Shown: in pieces, positions 1 to 8,167 of the stretch
How positions within the stretch are numbered: the first letter of the stretch is position 1
Layout of the letters: each line of letters starts with the position of its first letter
Assembly: GCF_010119195.1 (NCBI RefSeq)
Contig: NZ_WRXL01000003.1
Span: 235,639 to 299,638 of the forward strand
Direction: 5' to 3'
Length of the DNA stretch: 64,000 nucleotides
Source: Haloarcula salina
GTDB taxonomy: Archaea; Halobacteriota; Halobacteria; Halobacteriales; Haloarculaceae
Position numbers and translations under genes: made by a program
Notes under the pieces: generated by a model
The model's input: the letters and a program-made list of their open reading frames with translations, nothing else
Told to the model about the DNA's origin: nothing
Databases searched by the model: none

Positions 1-91
1 CTACTCACAGTAGCTCGCCGACATCGCTCACTCGCCACGTCGCCAAGCGCCCAGTAATCACCTACTCACAGTAGCTCCCCGACGTCGCTCA
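1..91. repeat. 30-bp imperfect direct repeat at gene 3' end
   Basis: Bases 1-30 and 62-91 match at 28 of 30 positions. The right copy is the last 9 codons (SDVGELL-stop region) of the minus-strand gene ending at 66. The left copy could still be read as the same C-terminus in frame. The 31 bases between are unrelated. This looks like a short duplication of the gene end, or the end of a second paralogue cut by the window edge. Confidence 0.8.
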
Positions 92-560
92 TCGTCTCCC
101 CCAGCGGATCGCACTCCTCGGTCGCCAGCGCGCCCTCGACGGCGTCGCGCGCCTCGGGAAGCGACTCGTGGGTCTCGACGTAAGCCGCCAGCGCGAACGC
201 CCGCTCGCTGACCCCAGTGAGCGCGATGGCGTCGCTCCGCGAGAGGTCCCCGGCGAGCCAGTCGCGGACCATCTCGCGGCCCCGCGGCCCGACGGGCGAC
301 ACCTGCTCGCCGACGAGGTGGAGCGTCTTGGCGGCTGTCACCGGTGCAACGCCGGCAACTCGGCCGGCGCCCCCGACGCTCTTGCCGGTCGCGTAGGCCT
401 CGATGACCGTGGCCGCCGCGGACGGCGAACACGGCAGGTCCTCGTCGACGATCGAGAGTCGCTCGGCCAGCGGGGCGTCAGTGTCGTCGACGGCGGCGAC
501 GCCGCGGTCGCGCTGCTTCGCGGTGATCTCGAGCCCGGCAGCGATGTCCGACAGCGCCAT
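66..560 (-). CDS. conserved haloarchaeal hypothetical protein (DUF7858-like)
   Basis: 164 aa, acidic, no membrane segment or signal peptide. The N-terminus (MALSDIAAGLE) begins a helical stretch rich in Ala, and the protein has no motif I can tie to an activity. It resembles a haloarchaeal family that I recall as DUF7858; this is from memory and unverified. It lies divergent from tfb and about 1 kb from the MinD-like operon, a neighbourhood whose unknown families have adjacent DUF numbers, which hints at a conserved gene group. The ATG at 560 fits a TATA-like box at 583-591 for a leaderless message. Confidence 0.75.
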   Translation of the reverse strand: MALSDIAAGLEITAKQRDRGVAAVDDTDAPLAERLSIVDEDLPCSPSAAATVIEAYATGKSVGGAGRVAGVAPVTAAKTLHLVGEQVSPVGPRGREMVRDWLAGDLSRSDAIALTGVSERAFALAAYVETHESLPEARDAVEGALATEECDPLGETMSDVGELL

Positions 561-582
561 TGATATTTCGTTAAACTCGTCG

Positions 583-591
583 TAATTTAAT
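583..591 (-). promoter_or_regulatory. TATA-like box for the gene at 66-560
   Basis: On the minus strand the bases read ATTAAATTA, centred about 27 nt upstream of the ATG at 560. That is the usual spacing for a leaderless haloarchaeal transcript. Confidence 0.5.
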
Positions 592-697
592 GCTGTCGGT
601 ATTCCGAGTGCTCGTGTCGCATTGAACAGCTATTACCGACCGGTAACCGGTTGGTGATTCCTGCGCAAACCTCCTCCTTACCCGCCCGACCATCGCC

Positions 698-704
698 TTT
701 TTAA
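698..704 (+). promoter_or_regulatory. TATA-like box for tfb
   Basis: TTTTTAA lies 27-33 nt upstream of the tfb ATG at 731, with no Shine-Dalgarno sequence between. This supports a leaderless mRNA and the chosen start. Confidence 0.5.
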
Positions 705-730
705 CCATCACCCCGGCCGTAGGTCAAATC

Positions 731-1591
731 ATGAGCGCGACAGCAACGGACTGTCCGGAATGTGATGGGTCGGTCGAACAGCAGGGCTGTGAATCGGTGT
801 GCGCACACTGCGGGCTGGTGGTCGGCGAGGACGCGATCGACCCCGGACCGGAGTGGCGGACCTTCGAGGACGGGGACACCAATCGAGCACGCACGGGCGC
901 ACCGCTGACGCGCTCGCGCCACGACAGAGGCCTCTCGACGGAGATCGGTCGATCGACGCGGCTGAAGGGGCGCAAGCGCCGCCAGATTTCGCGGCTCCGG
1001 CGCGAGCACAACCGGGCCCAGATCAGTTCGAAGCGCGAGCGCAATCAGGTGTACGCCTTCACCGAGATCCGTCGGATCGTCAGCGCACTCGGGCTCTCGG
1101 AGGCCATTCGAGACCGGGCCTGCGTGCTGTTCGAGTCCGCACAGAACGAGTCCCTCCTCCAGGGGCGGACGCTGGAGGGGTTCGCCGTCGCGGCCGTCTA
1201 CGCCACTTGCCGGACCGACGGCGTCGCCAGGACCGTCGACGAACTCTGCGCCGTCGCTCGCGCGGACCGGGCTGAGCTGCGGGCGGCCTACGACGCACTG
1301 AACAGGGACCTCGGGCTGCCGACGGGGCCGATCGACCCGCGCGAGTACGTCCCTCGGTTCGCGACGGCGCTGGACCTGTCGACCGAGGTCCGTCGGCGCG
1401 GGGAGGAACTGGTCGGCGAGGCCAGCGAACGCGGCCTCGTCAGCGGGCGCAACCCCGCCGGCGTCGCGGCAGCGTGTCTGTACACGGCGGCGAAGGAACT
1501 GGGTGCGCCGCTGACACAGGCAGAAGCGGCGGACGTGGCCGACGTGACACCGGTCACGCTCCGCGGGACCTACACCGAGCTACAGGACTGA
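731..1591 (+). CDS. tfb: transcription initiation factor IIB (TFB)
   Basis: 286 aa. TFB bridges TBP on the TATA box and RNA polymerase. The N-terminal zinc ribbon has CPEC (from residue 8) and CAHC (from residue 25), followed by the EWRTF segment of the B-reader/linker region. Two cyclin-like repeats occupy about residues 105-190 and 200-286. The protein is a little shorter than many archaeal TFBs (about 300-330 aa). Haloarchaea carry several TFB paralogues with partly specialised promoters, so the exact role is open. The 3' end overlaps the convergent MinD-like gene by 22 bp. Confidence 0.93.
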   Translation: MSATATDCPECDGSVEQQGCESVCAHCGLVVGEDAIDPGPEWRTFEDGDTNRARTGAPLTRSRHDRGLSTEIGRSTRLKGRKRRQISRLRREHNRAQISSKRERNQVYAFTEIRRIVSALGLSEAIRDRACVLFESAQNESLLQGRTLEGFAVAAVYATCRTDGVARTVDELCAVARADRAELRAAYDALNRDLGLPTGPIDPREYVPRFATALDLSTEVRRRGEELVGEASERGLVSGRNPAGVAAACLYTAAKELGAPLTQAEAADVADVTPVTLRGTYTELQD

Positions 1592-2286
1592 ACGGCGGCG
1601 GCGAGTTCTCGCAGTGATCGGCGAGCGCTGGACTCGGGAGCCGTTTCTCTGAGCGGGCGTCCGTTCGACTGTGCGGCGGCGAGCGCGTCGCTCTCCGGGA
1701 CGGCGACCGCCGGCGCGCCGAAGCGGTCCGCGACGGCGTCGGTCGCGGGCGTCGGCCCGGCGCGGTTGAGGACGACGCGACAGAGACCGGCGTCGAGTTC
1801 GCGGGCGAGCGCTCGGACCCGGAGCGCGTCCGCCAGCGCCGCGCGCTCGGGCGTCGTCACCAGCACCGCGGCGTCGGCGGCCGAGAGCGGCAGTCCCACG
1901 TCCGCGTGGAGTCCGGCGGGCGAGTCGACGACGACCCAGCGGTGCGAACGCTCCAGCGCGGCGAACACGTCGGTCAGACCGCGCAGGTCGGCGCTCCGCG
2001 CGCCGGCGAGCGTCCGACCGCAGGGGACGACCGTCACGGGCCCGTCCGCGCGGACGGCCTCAACGGGGTCGGCGCGCCCCGCGAGCACGTCGTGCAGGTC
2101 GGGCCCCCGGCTCGCCGGCAGGTCCGCCATCGCGAGGTCGCCGTCGACGACGACGCTGCCCGAACGCCCACCGACCACTCGGTCGTCGCCGGACTGTCGC
2201 GCGAGCGCGTCGAGTTCCGCCGCGAGGTTGTAGGCGACGGTCGACTTGCCGACGCCGCCCTTGCCGCCGGTGACGGCCAGAATCAT
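1570..2286 (-). CDS. MinD/ParA-like deviant Walker A ATPase
   Basis: 238 aa from the ATG at 2286, whose ATGA overlaps the upstream gene's stop. The open frame extends 30 codons further 5' but that part is Arg/Pro-rich and not conserved-looking. The deviant Walker A (KGGVGKST, residues 9-16), a VVDGDLAMADL segment (switch/A') and VVVDSPAGL (Walker B region) place it in the SIMIBI MinD/ParA group. Such ATPases position proteins or machines on membranes or DNA. The C-terminal helix could be a membrane-targeting sequence, but this is not clear. It is the last gene of an operon with three unknown families, so its partner is probably among them. Confidence 0.85.
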   Translation of the reverse strand: MILAVTGGKGGVGKSTVAYNLAAELDALARQSGDDRVVGGRSGSVVVDGDLAMADLPASRGPDLHDVLAGRADPVEAVRADGPVTVVPCGRTLAGARSADLRGLTDVFAALERSHRWVVVDSPAGLHADVGLPLSAADAAVLVTTPERAALADALRVRALARELDAGLCRVVLNRAGPTPATDAVADRFGAPAVAVPESDALAAAQSNGRPLRETAPESSARRSLRELAAAVQSCSSV

Positions 2287-2999
2287 GCGAGGCGGGCCAG
2301 GGTCTCGACGGGAACCGTCGCTGCGGCTCGTCGGTCGGCGAGGCGCTCGGCCCGGCGCGCCAACGACCGGAGACACCGTTCGTCCACCGATCCCCGAGTG
2401 GCGAGGGTGCGAACCCCGGTCAGCCCGCCGGCGGCCCGGACCGCCTCGGTCGCCTCGCCGAGCGAGTCGGCGGCGGCGAGCGCTTCGGCGCGGTCGACCC
2501 GCCGGGCCACGGTATCGAGCCAGCGAGACACGTCGTCGGGAAGCGGCTGTCCCGCCGTGGTGGCCCGGTCGACGGGCGGACCGTCGGATCGAGCGGTGGC
2601 CGTCGGTTCGGCGGTCGGAGGCGCGTCCGCGTCGTCTGTCGGAACGGCGTCGGCGGGCGGCGACGGATCACCGAGTTCCCGGAGGACCGCCTCCTCGGTG
2701 TCCAGTCGGTCGTCGGTTGGTGGGTCGGAAACGGGTTCTGCCGACACCAGTTCGGCCGGCGAGTCGGCCGCGGGAGCGGGCGTCGCGTACCCCAGCGCGC
2801 GTGTTCCCGGCCGGACGACTCCCTCGAAGCCGTCGTCGGTCCAGCCGGCTTCCGAGACGCCCTGCCGACGGGGCGGGTAGACGGGGCCGTCGAGGCGGTT
2901 GGCGACGGTGAGACGCGTCGGTTCGGTGACGCCCGACACGACGGCGGTCACGAGCGTGACGCCGTCGAACCGCTCGGCGCGACAGTCGAAAGTAACCAT
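2283..2999 (-). CDS. conserved haloarchaeal hypothetical protein (DUF7857-like)
   Basis: 238 aa. The N-terminal ~75 residues form a beta-rich domain (MVTFDCRAERFDG, then TRLTVANRLDGP and PPRRQG) followed by an acidic Pro/Ala/Asp-rich linker and an Ala/Arg-rich helical C-terminus. No catalytic motif is visible. Its stop overlaps the MinD-like ATPase start by ATGA, so the two are probably translationally coupled and functionally linked. I recall the family as DUF7857; unverified. Confidence 0.8.
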   Translation of the reverse strand: MVTFDCRAERFDGVTLVTAVVSGVTEPTRLTVANRLDGPVYPPRRQGVSEAGWTDDGFEGVVRPGTRALGYATPAPAADSPAELVSAEPVSDPPTDDRLDTEEAVLRELGDPSPPADAVPTDDADAPPTAEPTATARSDGPPVDRATTAGQPLPDDVSRWLDTVARRVDRAEALAAADSLGEATEAVRAAGGLTGVRTLATRGSVDERCLRSLARRAERLADRRAAATVPVETLARLA

Positions 3000-3031
3000 A
3001 CGGCAGGTGGCCGCGCGTTCGGACTTAAACG

Positions 3032-3841
3032 TCAGCAGCGAACGACCGGCGCGTCGAGCGCGTCCGACGACGCCACCGGGGACGGGAAACGGTCTACTTC
3101 GAGCGCGATCGGTGCGGGCGTCTCGGCGAGACGTAGGACGGCGAGTGCGGCCGTGACGGGCGACGCGTCGAAGGGATCGTCCGGCGTCTGTCCCGGGACG
3201 ACCGCGAGGGCGGCGGCGAACTCGTCTGCGAGTCGGTCCACGAGCGTCGCGCGGGCCGCCCGCCGCGCGTTCGCGAGCGCGTCGGCCACCTCTCGCCGTC
3301 GCTCCAGGCGGTCGCGGTAGGCACGGGCCGCCTCGCGGCGAAGCTCCCGCGTCTCTCTGGCCGCGGCCCGCCGTGTCTCGCGCTCGCTGAGGGTCGTCGC
3401 GGCGTCTCGTAGGTCGGCCCGCGCGGCGTCCGCGTCCGCGCCGACTGCGCGGCGGGCCGTGATCCGGCCGCGATGGGCCGCAACTGTCTCCCGCAAGTCG
3501 GCGACCGCCGCGTCCGGGATCGCCTCGGTGGCCTCGACCAGTTCGGGCGGCGAGGGGTCGATCGCGGTTAGTTCCTCACGGTGGGCGGCAATCTCGGTAT
3601 CGTGTGGCGTCTCTTCGCCGCGCGACCGAGCGGCGGCGGCCAGCGCGGTCCGCGTCCGGAGCCCCATCGACGGGTGAACCCGGCCCGCGTACTCGTAGAC
3701 GGCGGTCGGCGACGCGCAGTCGACGACCGGGAGGCACCGCTCGCCGCGGACGCTCGCGGCGACCGCGGCTCCCGAGACGCCACGACCGCGGAGGTCGATG
3801 ACATCGCTCTCGTACGTCGTCGCGCCGACCCGTACTCTCAC
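3032..3841 (-). CDS. conserved haloarchaeal coiled-coil protein (DUF7856-like)
   Basis: 269 aa from GTG at 3841, chosen because it overlaps the upstream stop as GTGA; a GTG at 3856 is possible but would overlap more. N-terminal ~80 residues are beta-rich (MRVRVGATTYESDVIDLRG). Residues ~95-215 are Ala/Arg/Glu-rich helices with coiled-coil character, and a small C-terminal domain follows. No known catalytic motif. The coiled coil and the operon with a MinD/ParA-like ATPase suggest a partner or scaffold role, which is inference only. Family recalled as DUF7856. Confidence 0.78.
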   Translation of the reverse strand: MRVRVGATTYESDVIDLRGRGVSGAAVAASVRGERCLPVVDCASPTAVYEYAGRVHPSMGLRTRTALAAAARSRGEETPHDTEIAAHREELTAIDPSPPELVEATEAIPDAAVADLRETVAAHRGRITARRAVGADADAARADLRDAATTLSERETRRAAARETRELRREAARAYRDRLERRREVADALANARRAARATLVDRLADEFAAALAVVPGQTPDDPFDASPVTAALAVLRLAETPAPIALEVDRFPSPVASSDALDAPVVRC

Positions 3842-4173
3842 AGGTCCGCTCCGCACATCTCGTCGGGGTCCGGGAGGTCCCGGCCCGACGCGAACTGCCG
3901 ATACGGCGTCGACGGTTCGTCGCGGTCCTCGTAGCGCCGGGCGGCCTCGCGGAGGCGAGTCGGCGCGTCGACCGGCTCGAACGGTTCCACGCGTCCCAAC
4001 TGGATGTCCAGCCCGTGTTTCTCCCGGAGCCGCAAGGCCTGAAACGCGCCGAACTCGGTCGCGGAGAACAGGGCCGCCCGCCCGAACTGCCGGACCACGC
4101 AGTCCTCGTGTGAGCGACAGACGTTCCGCAGGTCCCTGCGTCCAGCCCGCGAGTGCGCGACGACCAGTATCAC
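3838..4173 (-). CDS. small conserved haloarchaeal protein (DUF7855-like)
   Basis: 111 aa from GTG at 4173 (MILVVAHSRAGRRDLRN). The open frame runs 37 codons further 5' but would cross the TATA-like box at 4198-4204, and the GTG sits 28 nt from it. Visible features are two Cys residues in NVCRSHEDC and a conserved-looking ALFSATEFGAFQALRLREKHG block; no assigned function. It is the first gene of the four-gene run ending in the MinD-like ATPase. Family recalled as DUF7855. Confidence 0.75.
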   Translation of the reverse strand: MILVVAHSRAGRRDLRNVCRSHEDCVVRQFGRAALFSATEFGAFQALRLREKHGLDIQLGRVEPFEPVDAPTRLREAARRYEDRDEPSTPYRQFASGRDLPDPDEMCGADL

Positions 4174-4197
4174 TTCCCTACCGTACTGTCCACTGTG

Positions 4198-4204
4198 TAT
4201 AAAA
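4198..4204 (-). promoter_or_regulatory. TATA-like box of the MinD-like operon
   Basis: On the minus strand the bases read TTTTATA inside an A/T stretch at 4197-4209, centred 28 nt before the GTG at 4173. This decides the start of the first gene and implies a leaderless operon mRNA. Confidence 0.55.
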
Positions 4205-4280
4205 TTTATCGAATGATGTCTGGATTTTTTATCCACGAGTCGACGGTCCCGGGCGTCACAGCGTCTCGAAAACCCGCCGC

Positions 4281-4553
4281 TCACTCGACGGGTACGACAG
4301 AGAACTCGCCGGGGTCGTCGACGAGGCCGCGGACACGCTGGCGGGCGGCCGTCTCGGACGGTGCGAGGACGACGAGACCGTCCGCGGCGGACGCCCCGCT
4401 GGCTTGGTACGCGCGCAGGTCGCCCTCGAACTCCGTGGCGTAGGTTCGGAGGATCCCGCGCACGTCCCGTTCGAGGTCGGCCAGCGAGCGCTCGCCGTCC
4501 TCGAACGCGGCCAGCGACTCCTCGACGTTCCGGAGCGCGGAGATCCGGTCCAT
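4281..4553 (-). CDS. small conserved haloarchaeal protein (DUF7854-like)
   Basis: 90 aa from ATG at 4553. The start lies 2 nt after the mcm stop, so it is almost certainly co-transcribed with mcm. The protein is helical and acidic (MDRISALRNVEESLAAFEDG, then a heptad-like stretch LADLERDVRGILRTYATEFE), ending in a short beta segment. No motif ties it to replication; the link is positional only. The longer open frame through it is antisense or out of frame with mcm and is not real. Confidence 0.8.
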   Translation of the reverse strand: MDRISALRNVEESLAAFEDGERSLADLERDVRGILRTYATEFEGDLRAYQASGASAADGLVVLAPSETAARQRVRGLVDDPGEFSVVPVE

Positions 4554-4555
4554 CG

Positions 4556-6652
4556 TCAGGTCGTCCGGAGGTGGTCGGTTCGGGGTTCGTACACCTCGCC
4601 TTTCTGTTTCAGCTTCTCGATCTCGTGTTCGGCCTTCGACTCGTCGATGCCGACCTCCTCGGCGCGCTCGACCACCACGTCGACCGGTGCGCCCTCGTCG
4701 TACTCGTCCTCGATGTCGGAGATGATGCCCTTGATGTTCTGGATGCGGTCGCGCTGGCTCTTGGAGGTCCCCGTCTCGACCACGTCGGCGTCGAACTCGC
4801 CGGTCTCGGGGTCGACGCCGATCTCCTTCAGGCAGTAGTGAGCGATGTCGACCGCGCGCTCGGCGTCGGCCTCCTCGACAGTATCGGACAGCCGAATCCG
4901 AGCGGAGGCCTCGGCCAGCCGCACCAGCGCCTCCAGTTTCCGGGCGGTGACCGGGACCGGCGCGTCCTCGTCTTGCCCTTTCAGCCGCAGGTCGACGTAG
5001 AAGTCCTCGATGCGCGACTTCGCCTCCTCGGTCATCGTCGGGAAGCAGTTTCGCTTCGCGTAGGCGACGTACTTCCGCAGGAGGTCCGGCTCGATGGTCG
5101 GCGCGACCTCCTCGGTGACCGTGTCGACCTCCTCCTCGCTGAAGTTCGAGGTGGGGTTCTGGGTCCGATGCGTGTGGAGTTCGCCGGCGTAGTTGGTCTG
5201 GATGATGTGCTCGGCGAGGTTGCGGTCGTCCTCCTCGTTTGGCTTGTCGGTGACGGTGAAGATGAGGTCGAACCGCGAGATGAGCGCCGGTTCGAGGTCG
5301 ATCTGCTCGCCGATCGGCTCGTACTGGTCGAAGCGGCCGTACTTGGGGTTGGCCGCCCCGAGCAGCGAGCAGCGCGATTTGAGCGTCGCGTTGATACCGG
5401 CCTTCGAGACGCTGATGCGCTGCTGTTCGAGGGCCTCGTGCATCGCCGAGCGATCCTCCGGGCTCATCTTGTCGAGCTCGTCCACCGCCGCGATGCCCTG
5501 GTCGGCGAGCACGAGCGCGCCCGCTTCGAGCGTCCACTGCTGGCCGTCGCCGAAGTCATCTCTCACAGCTGCCGCGGTCAGCCCGGCGCTCGACGACCCC
5601 TTCCCGGAGGTGTACACCGAGCGCGGCGCTATTTCTCGGATATATGACAGCATCTGCGATTTTCCGGTCCCCGGATCTCCTATCAGGAGCATATGGAGGT
5701 CTCCACGTATCCGGGATCCGTCAGGAAGGTCCTTGGTGACGCCCGAGAACAGCTGGAGCATCATGGCGAGCTTCTCCTTCTCGTAGCCGTAGATCGAGGG
5801 CGCGATGGCCCCGACCATCTGGTCGTAGATGTCGGACTCGTTCGAGAGCTCGACGATCTCCTTCTTGTCGGCGTCGGTGATCTCCATGTCCTCGAACTGC
5901 TCGTCCTCGATCTCGACGCTGATTCCCTCCATGTAGATGTCGAACATCGGGGACTTCTCGTTGTCCGACCCGCGCTGGTCGAGCTTGAGGACGCCTGTCA
6001 CGCGGACGTGGTCTCCGGCGGTCACCTGTCCGGTGATGTCGTCCTCGATGTTCACGTCGATGGACTGGGGCGTCTCGCCGCCGCGCAGGCCCTCTGGGGA
6101 CTCCTGGACGCGGAGCTTCTGGGCGTCGATGAACTGGGACTGCTCGGTGTTGAGCCGGAACGGGCCCTGGCGCTCACAGCCCTGGCAGTCGTGGGGCTCC
6201 TGGAAGTCGCCGGCGGTCTGGGGGATGCGGGTGAGCGTCCCGCAGCGCTGGCACTCGAAGGCCGCCTCGACGACCTTCGGGCGCACGTCGGTCGCCTTGC
6301 GGACGATGCCCTGGACGGCGATGAGGTTGCCGTGGTGTTCGTGGCGGATGTCGCGGATGTCCTCCGCGTCGGGGAGGTTCTGGACGCGGACGTGGGCCTG
6401 TCCGAGCGACACGTCGACGGGGAGGTCGTACAGGCGAAGCGCCTCCTCGGCGTACTCCTGAAGCTGTTCGGGCTTCGTGCGGTAGTCGTCGGCCAGGTCG
6501 GGGTCGAAGCGATAGAGGTCGTCCCAGTCGACCGAGAGCGACTTCTGGTCGTTGGGGTATTTCTGGGCGAGCTCACCGATCTCGTTGCGGTAGTAGTTGC
6601 GGTAGAACTCCTCGAAGCGATCGATGAGTTCGGTGTTCTCGGCGGTCGCCAT
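4556..6652 (-). CDS. mcm: minichromosome maintenance helicase MCM
   Basis: 698 aa replicative DNA helicase that unwinds DNA ahead of the fork as a hexamer. The N-terminal domain (about 1-260) carries a zinc-binding CQRC...CQGC pair. The AAA+ core has Walker A GDPGTGKS, Walker B VDELDK, sensor 1 LLGAANP and the arginine-finger segment SRFDL. A C-terminal winged helix follows (from about 630; VDVVVERAEEVGIDES). The start at 6652 (MATAENTELID) gives the usual MCM N-terminus; an upstream ATG adds 15 unlikely residues. No intein is present, although some haloarchaeal mcm genes carry one. Confidence 0.97.
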   Translation of the reverse strand: MATAENTELIDRFEEFYRNYYRNEIGELAQKYPNDQKSLSVDWDDLYRFDPDLADDYRTKPEQLQEYAEEALRLYDLPVDVSLGQAHVRVQNLPDAEDIRDIRHEHHGNLIAVQGIVRKATDVRPKVVEAAFECQRCGTLTRIPQTAGDFQEPHDCQGCERQGPFRLNTEQSQFIDAQKLRVQESPEGLRGGETPQSIDVNIEDDITGQVTAGDHVRVTGVLKLDQRGSDNEKSPMFDIYMEGISVEIEDEQFEDMEITDADKKEIVELSNESDIYDQMVGAIAPSIYGYEKEKLAMMLQLFSGVTKDLPDGSRIRGDLHMLLIGDPGTGKSQMLSYIREIAPRSVYTSGKGSSSAGLTAAAVRDDFGDGQQWTLEAGALVLADQGIAAVDELDKMSPEDRSAMHEALEQQRISVSKAGINATLKSRCSLLGAANPKYGRFDQYEPIGEQIDLEPALISRFDLIFTVTDKPNEEDDRNLAEHIIQTNYAGELHTHRTQNPTSNFSEEEVDTVTEEVAPTIEPDLLRKYVAYAKRNCFPTMTEEAKSRIEDFYVDLRLKGQDEDAPVPVTARKLEALVRLAEASARIRLSDTVEEADAERAVDIAHYCLKEIGVDPETGEFDADVVETGTSKSQRDRIQNIKGIISDIEDEYDEGAPVDVVVERAEEVGIDESKAEHEIEKLKQKGEVYEPRTDHLRTT

Positions 6653-6790
6653 CTGAGTGGACAGTGGTTGTGCCCACTGGCCTAAGAAGGTTCGCAAAGG
6701 TCGGTGAAAGTGGTCGAGGGGCGGACGATGACCGGGATTTCACCCGCCGAGCGGGAGGAATACGTGGCGAACTCGAACGGCCGGACACGG

Positions 6791-7969
6791 TCACCCGCCG
6801 AGGCTGCGAATCGCCTCATAACACGCGCCGATGGGGTGATAGCCCGGTTCGACTGCCGGGCCGTCGTCGGTCGGATACGCCTCGTTGCCGGCGTCGACGC
6901 GTTCGTACCAGGCGCCGGTCGGCGCGACCAGCGTCCCGAGGGCGTAGTCCCAGAAGCGGTCGTACCACTCCCGGTAGGTCTCGTCGCCGGTCCGTTCCGT
7001 GAGAGCCGCAGCGGCCCCGATGGCCTCCGCGACCGCCCAGCCGTACCTGTCGTCGACCACCGGGACACCGCTCTCGTCGAGGGTGTAGGAGAAGCCACCG
7101 CGGTCGTCGTCCCAGCCGTCGAGGGCGGCGTCGAACAGTTCGGCGGCGCGCTCGCCCGGCCAGTCGGCGTCGTGGTGGCGGTCCAGAATCGAGAGGAGTT
7201 TCGCCCACTCGGCGTGGTGACCGGGCTGGTAGCCCCACGGCCGAAACTGGTGGGCCGGGTCGTCGCGGTTATATTCGAAGTCGGGCGTCCAGTCGGCGTC
7301 GTAGTGCTCCCAGATCCGCCCGTCGGTCTCAGCGGCCAGGTCGACGCAGAGCGCCTCGGCGACGGTCGCCGCGCGGTCGAGGTACTGGTCCTCGCCCGTG
7401 ACCTCGTACGCGACCAGCGCCGCCTCGCAGGCGTGCATGTTGGCGTTCTGGCCGCGGTAGGGCTCAGATTCGCGCCAGTCGGCGTCGTACGCGCTCCGAT
7501 ACAGACCGTGGTCGGGCTCGTAGAAGCGCTCGTCCAGCAGCGACCACGTCTCGTCGAGATACCGATCGGCGTCCGGTACGCCGGCTTCGGTCGCGCGAGC
7601 GTACGCGAGGACGACGAAGGCGTGACCGTAGCAGACGCGCCGCGAGTCGACCGGCGTGGTTCCCTCAAGGAGCCAGTGGTAGCCGCCGCGGTCGGCGTCT
7701 CGAAACGCCTCACGGAGGAACGCGACGCCGCGCGCCGCGGCACCGGCCCACCGCTCGTCGCCGAACAGGTCGCTCGCCAGCGCGAAGTTCCGCGTGAAAC
7801 GCGCCGTCGCCACGAGGTGCTTGCTATCGGGGTCGTACACCGCGCCCGTCTCGACGTCGAGTTGCGCGACGAACCCGCCGTGGCGCTCGTCGAGGCAGAT
7901 CGGGTAATAACAGTCGAGGACGGCTCGGACGTGATCGCGGAGCCACTCCGCGTCGGCGTAGTCGGTCAT
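6791..7969 (-). CDS. AGE-family sugar epimerase/isomerase (N-acylglucosamine 2-epimerase-like)
   Basis: 392 aa, (alpha/alpha)6-barrel family that includes N-acylglucosamine 2-epimerase, mannose isomerase and cellobiose epimerase. Family landmarks are RFTRNFALAS near residue 55, CYGHAFVVLAY, the HHAEW segment that carries catalytic-type histidines, and GYHPIGACYEA at the end. Start at the ATG at 7969 because the 37 upstream codons would run into tRNA-Pro. The substrate cannot be told from sequence; mannose/fructose or an N-acyl hexosamine are the usual options. Stands alone between mcm and the tRNA. Confidence 0.85.
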   Translation of the reverse strand: MTDYADAEWLRDHVRAVLDCYYPICLDERHGGFVAQLDVETGAVYDPDSKHLVATARFTRNFALASDLFGDERWAGAAARGVAFLREAFRDADRGGYHWLLEGTTPVDSRRVCYGHAFVVLAYARATEAGVPDADRYLDETWSLLDERFYEPDHGLYRSAYDADWRESEPYRGQNANMHACEAALVAYEVTGEDQYLDRAATVAEALCVDLAAETDGRIWEHYDADWTPDFEYNRDDPAHQFRPWGYQPGHHAEWAKLLSILDRHHDADWPGERAAELFDAALDGWDDDRGGFSYTLDESGVPVVDDRYGWAVAEAIGAAAALTERTGDETYREWYDRFWDYALGTLVAPTGAWYERVDAGNEAYPTDDGPAVEPGYHPIGACYEAIRSLGG

Positions 7970-8040
7970 ATCGGTGACTCGACGCTCGGGAGTAACAAGA
8001 TTCGGGCGGTCGCTCCCAAGATCGGCGCGTCGAAAACGGA

Positions 8041-8113
8041 TGGGATCGCTCGGATTTGAACCGAGGGTACGGGCACCCAAGGCCCGAAGGTTACCAAGCT
8101 ACCCCACGATCCC
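8041..8113 (-). tRNA. tRNA-Pro (anticodon TGG)
   Basis: 73 nt folding as a cloverleaf: acceptor GGGATCG/CGATCCC, anticodon stem CGGGC/GCCCG with loop CTTGGGT (anticodon TGG), T-stem CTCGG/CCGAG with loop TTCAAAT, discriminator A. CCA is not encoded. No intron. Confidence 0.95.
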
Positions 8114-8167
8114 GTGCCCTATATCGTCACGACAGTGAGTAAAGGGTTTCGTTGCCGAGCGGCCGTG

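Noticed and set aside
4361-6685. Long plus-strand frames across mcm
   Set aside because: Antisense shadows rich in Val/Leu/Asp; mcm is unambiguous.
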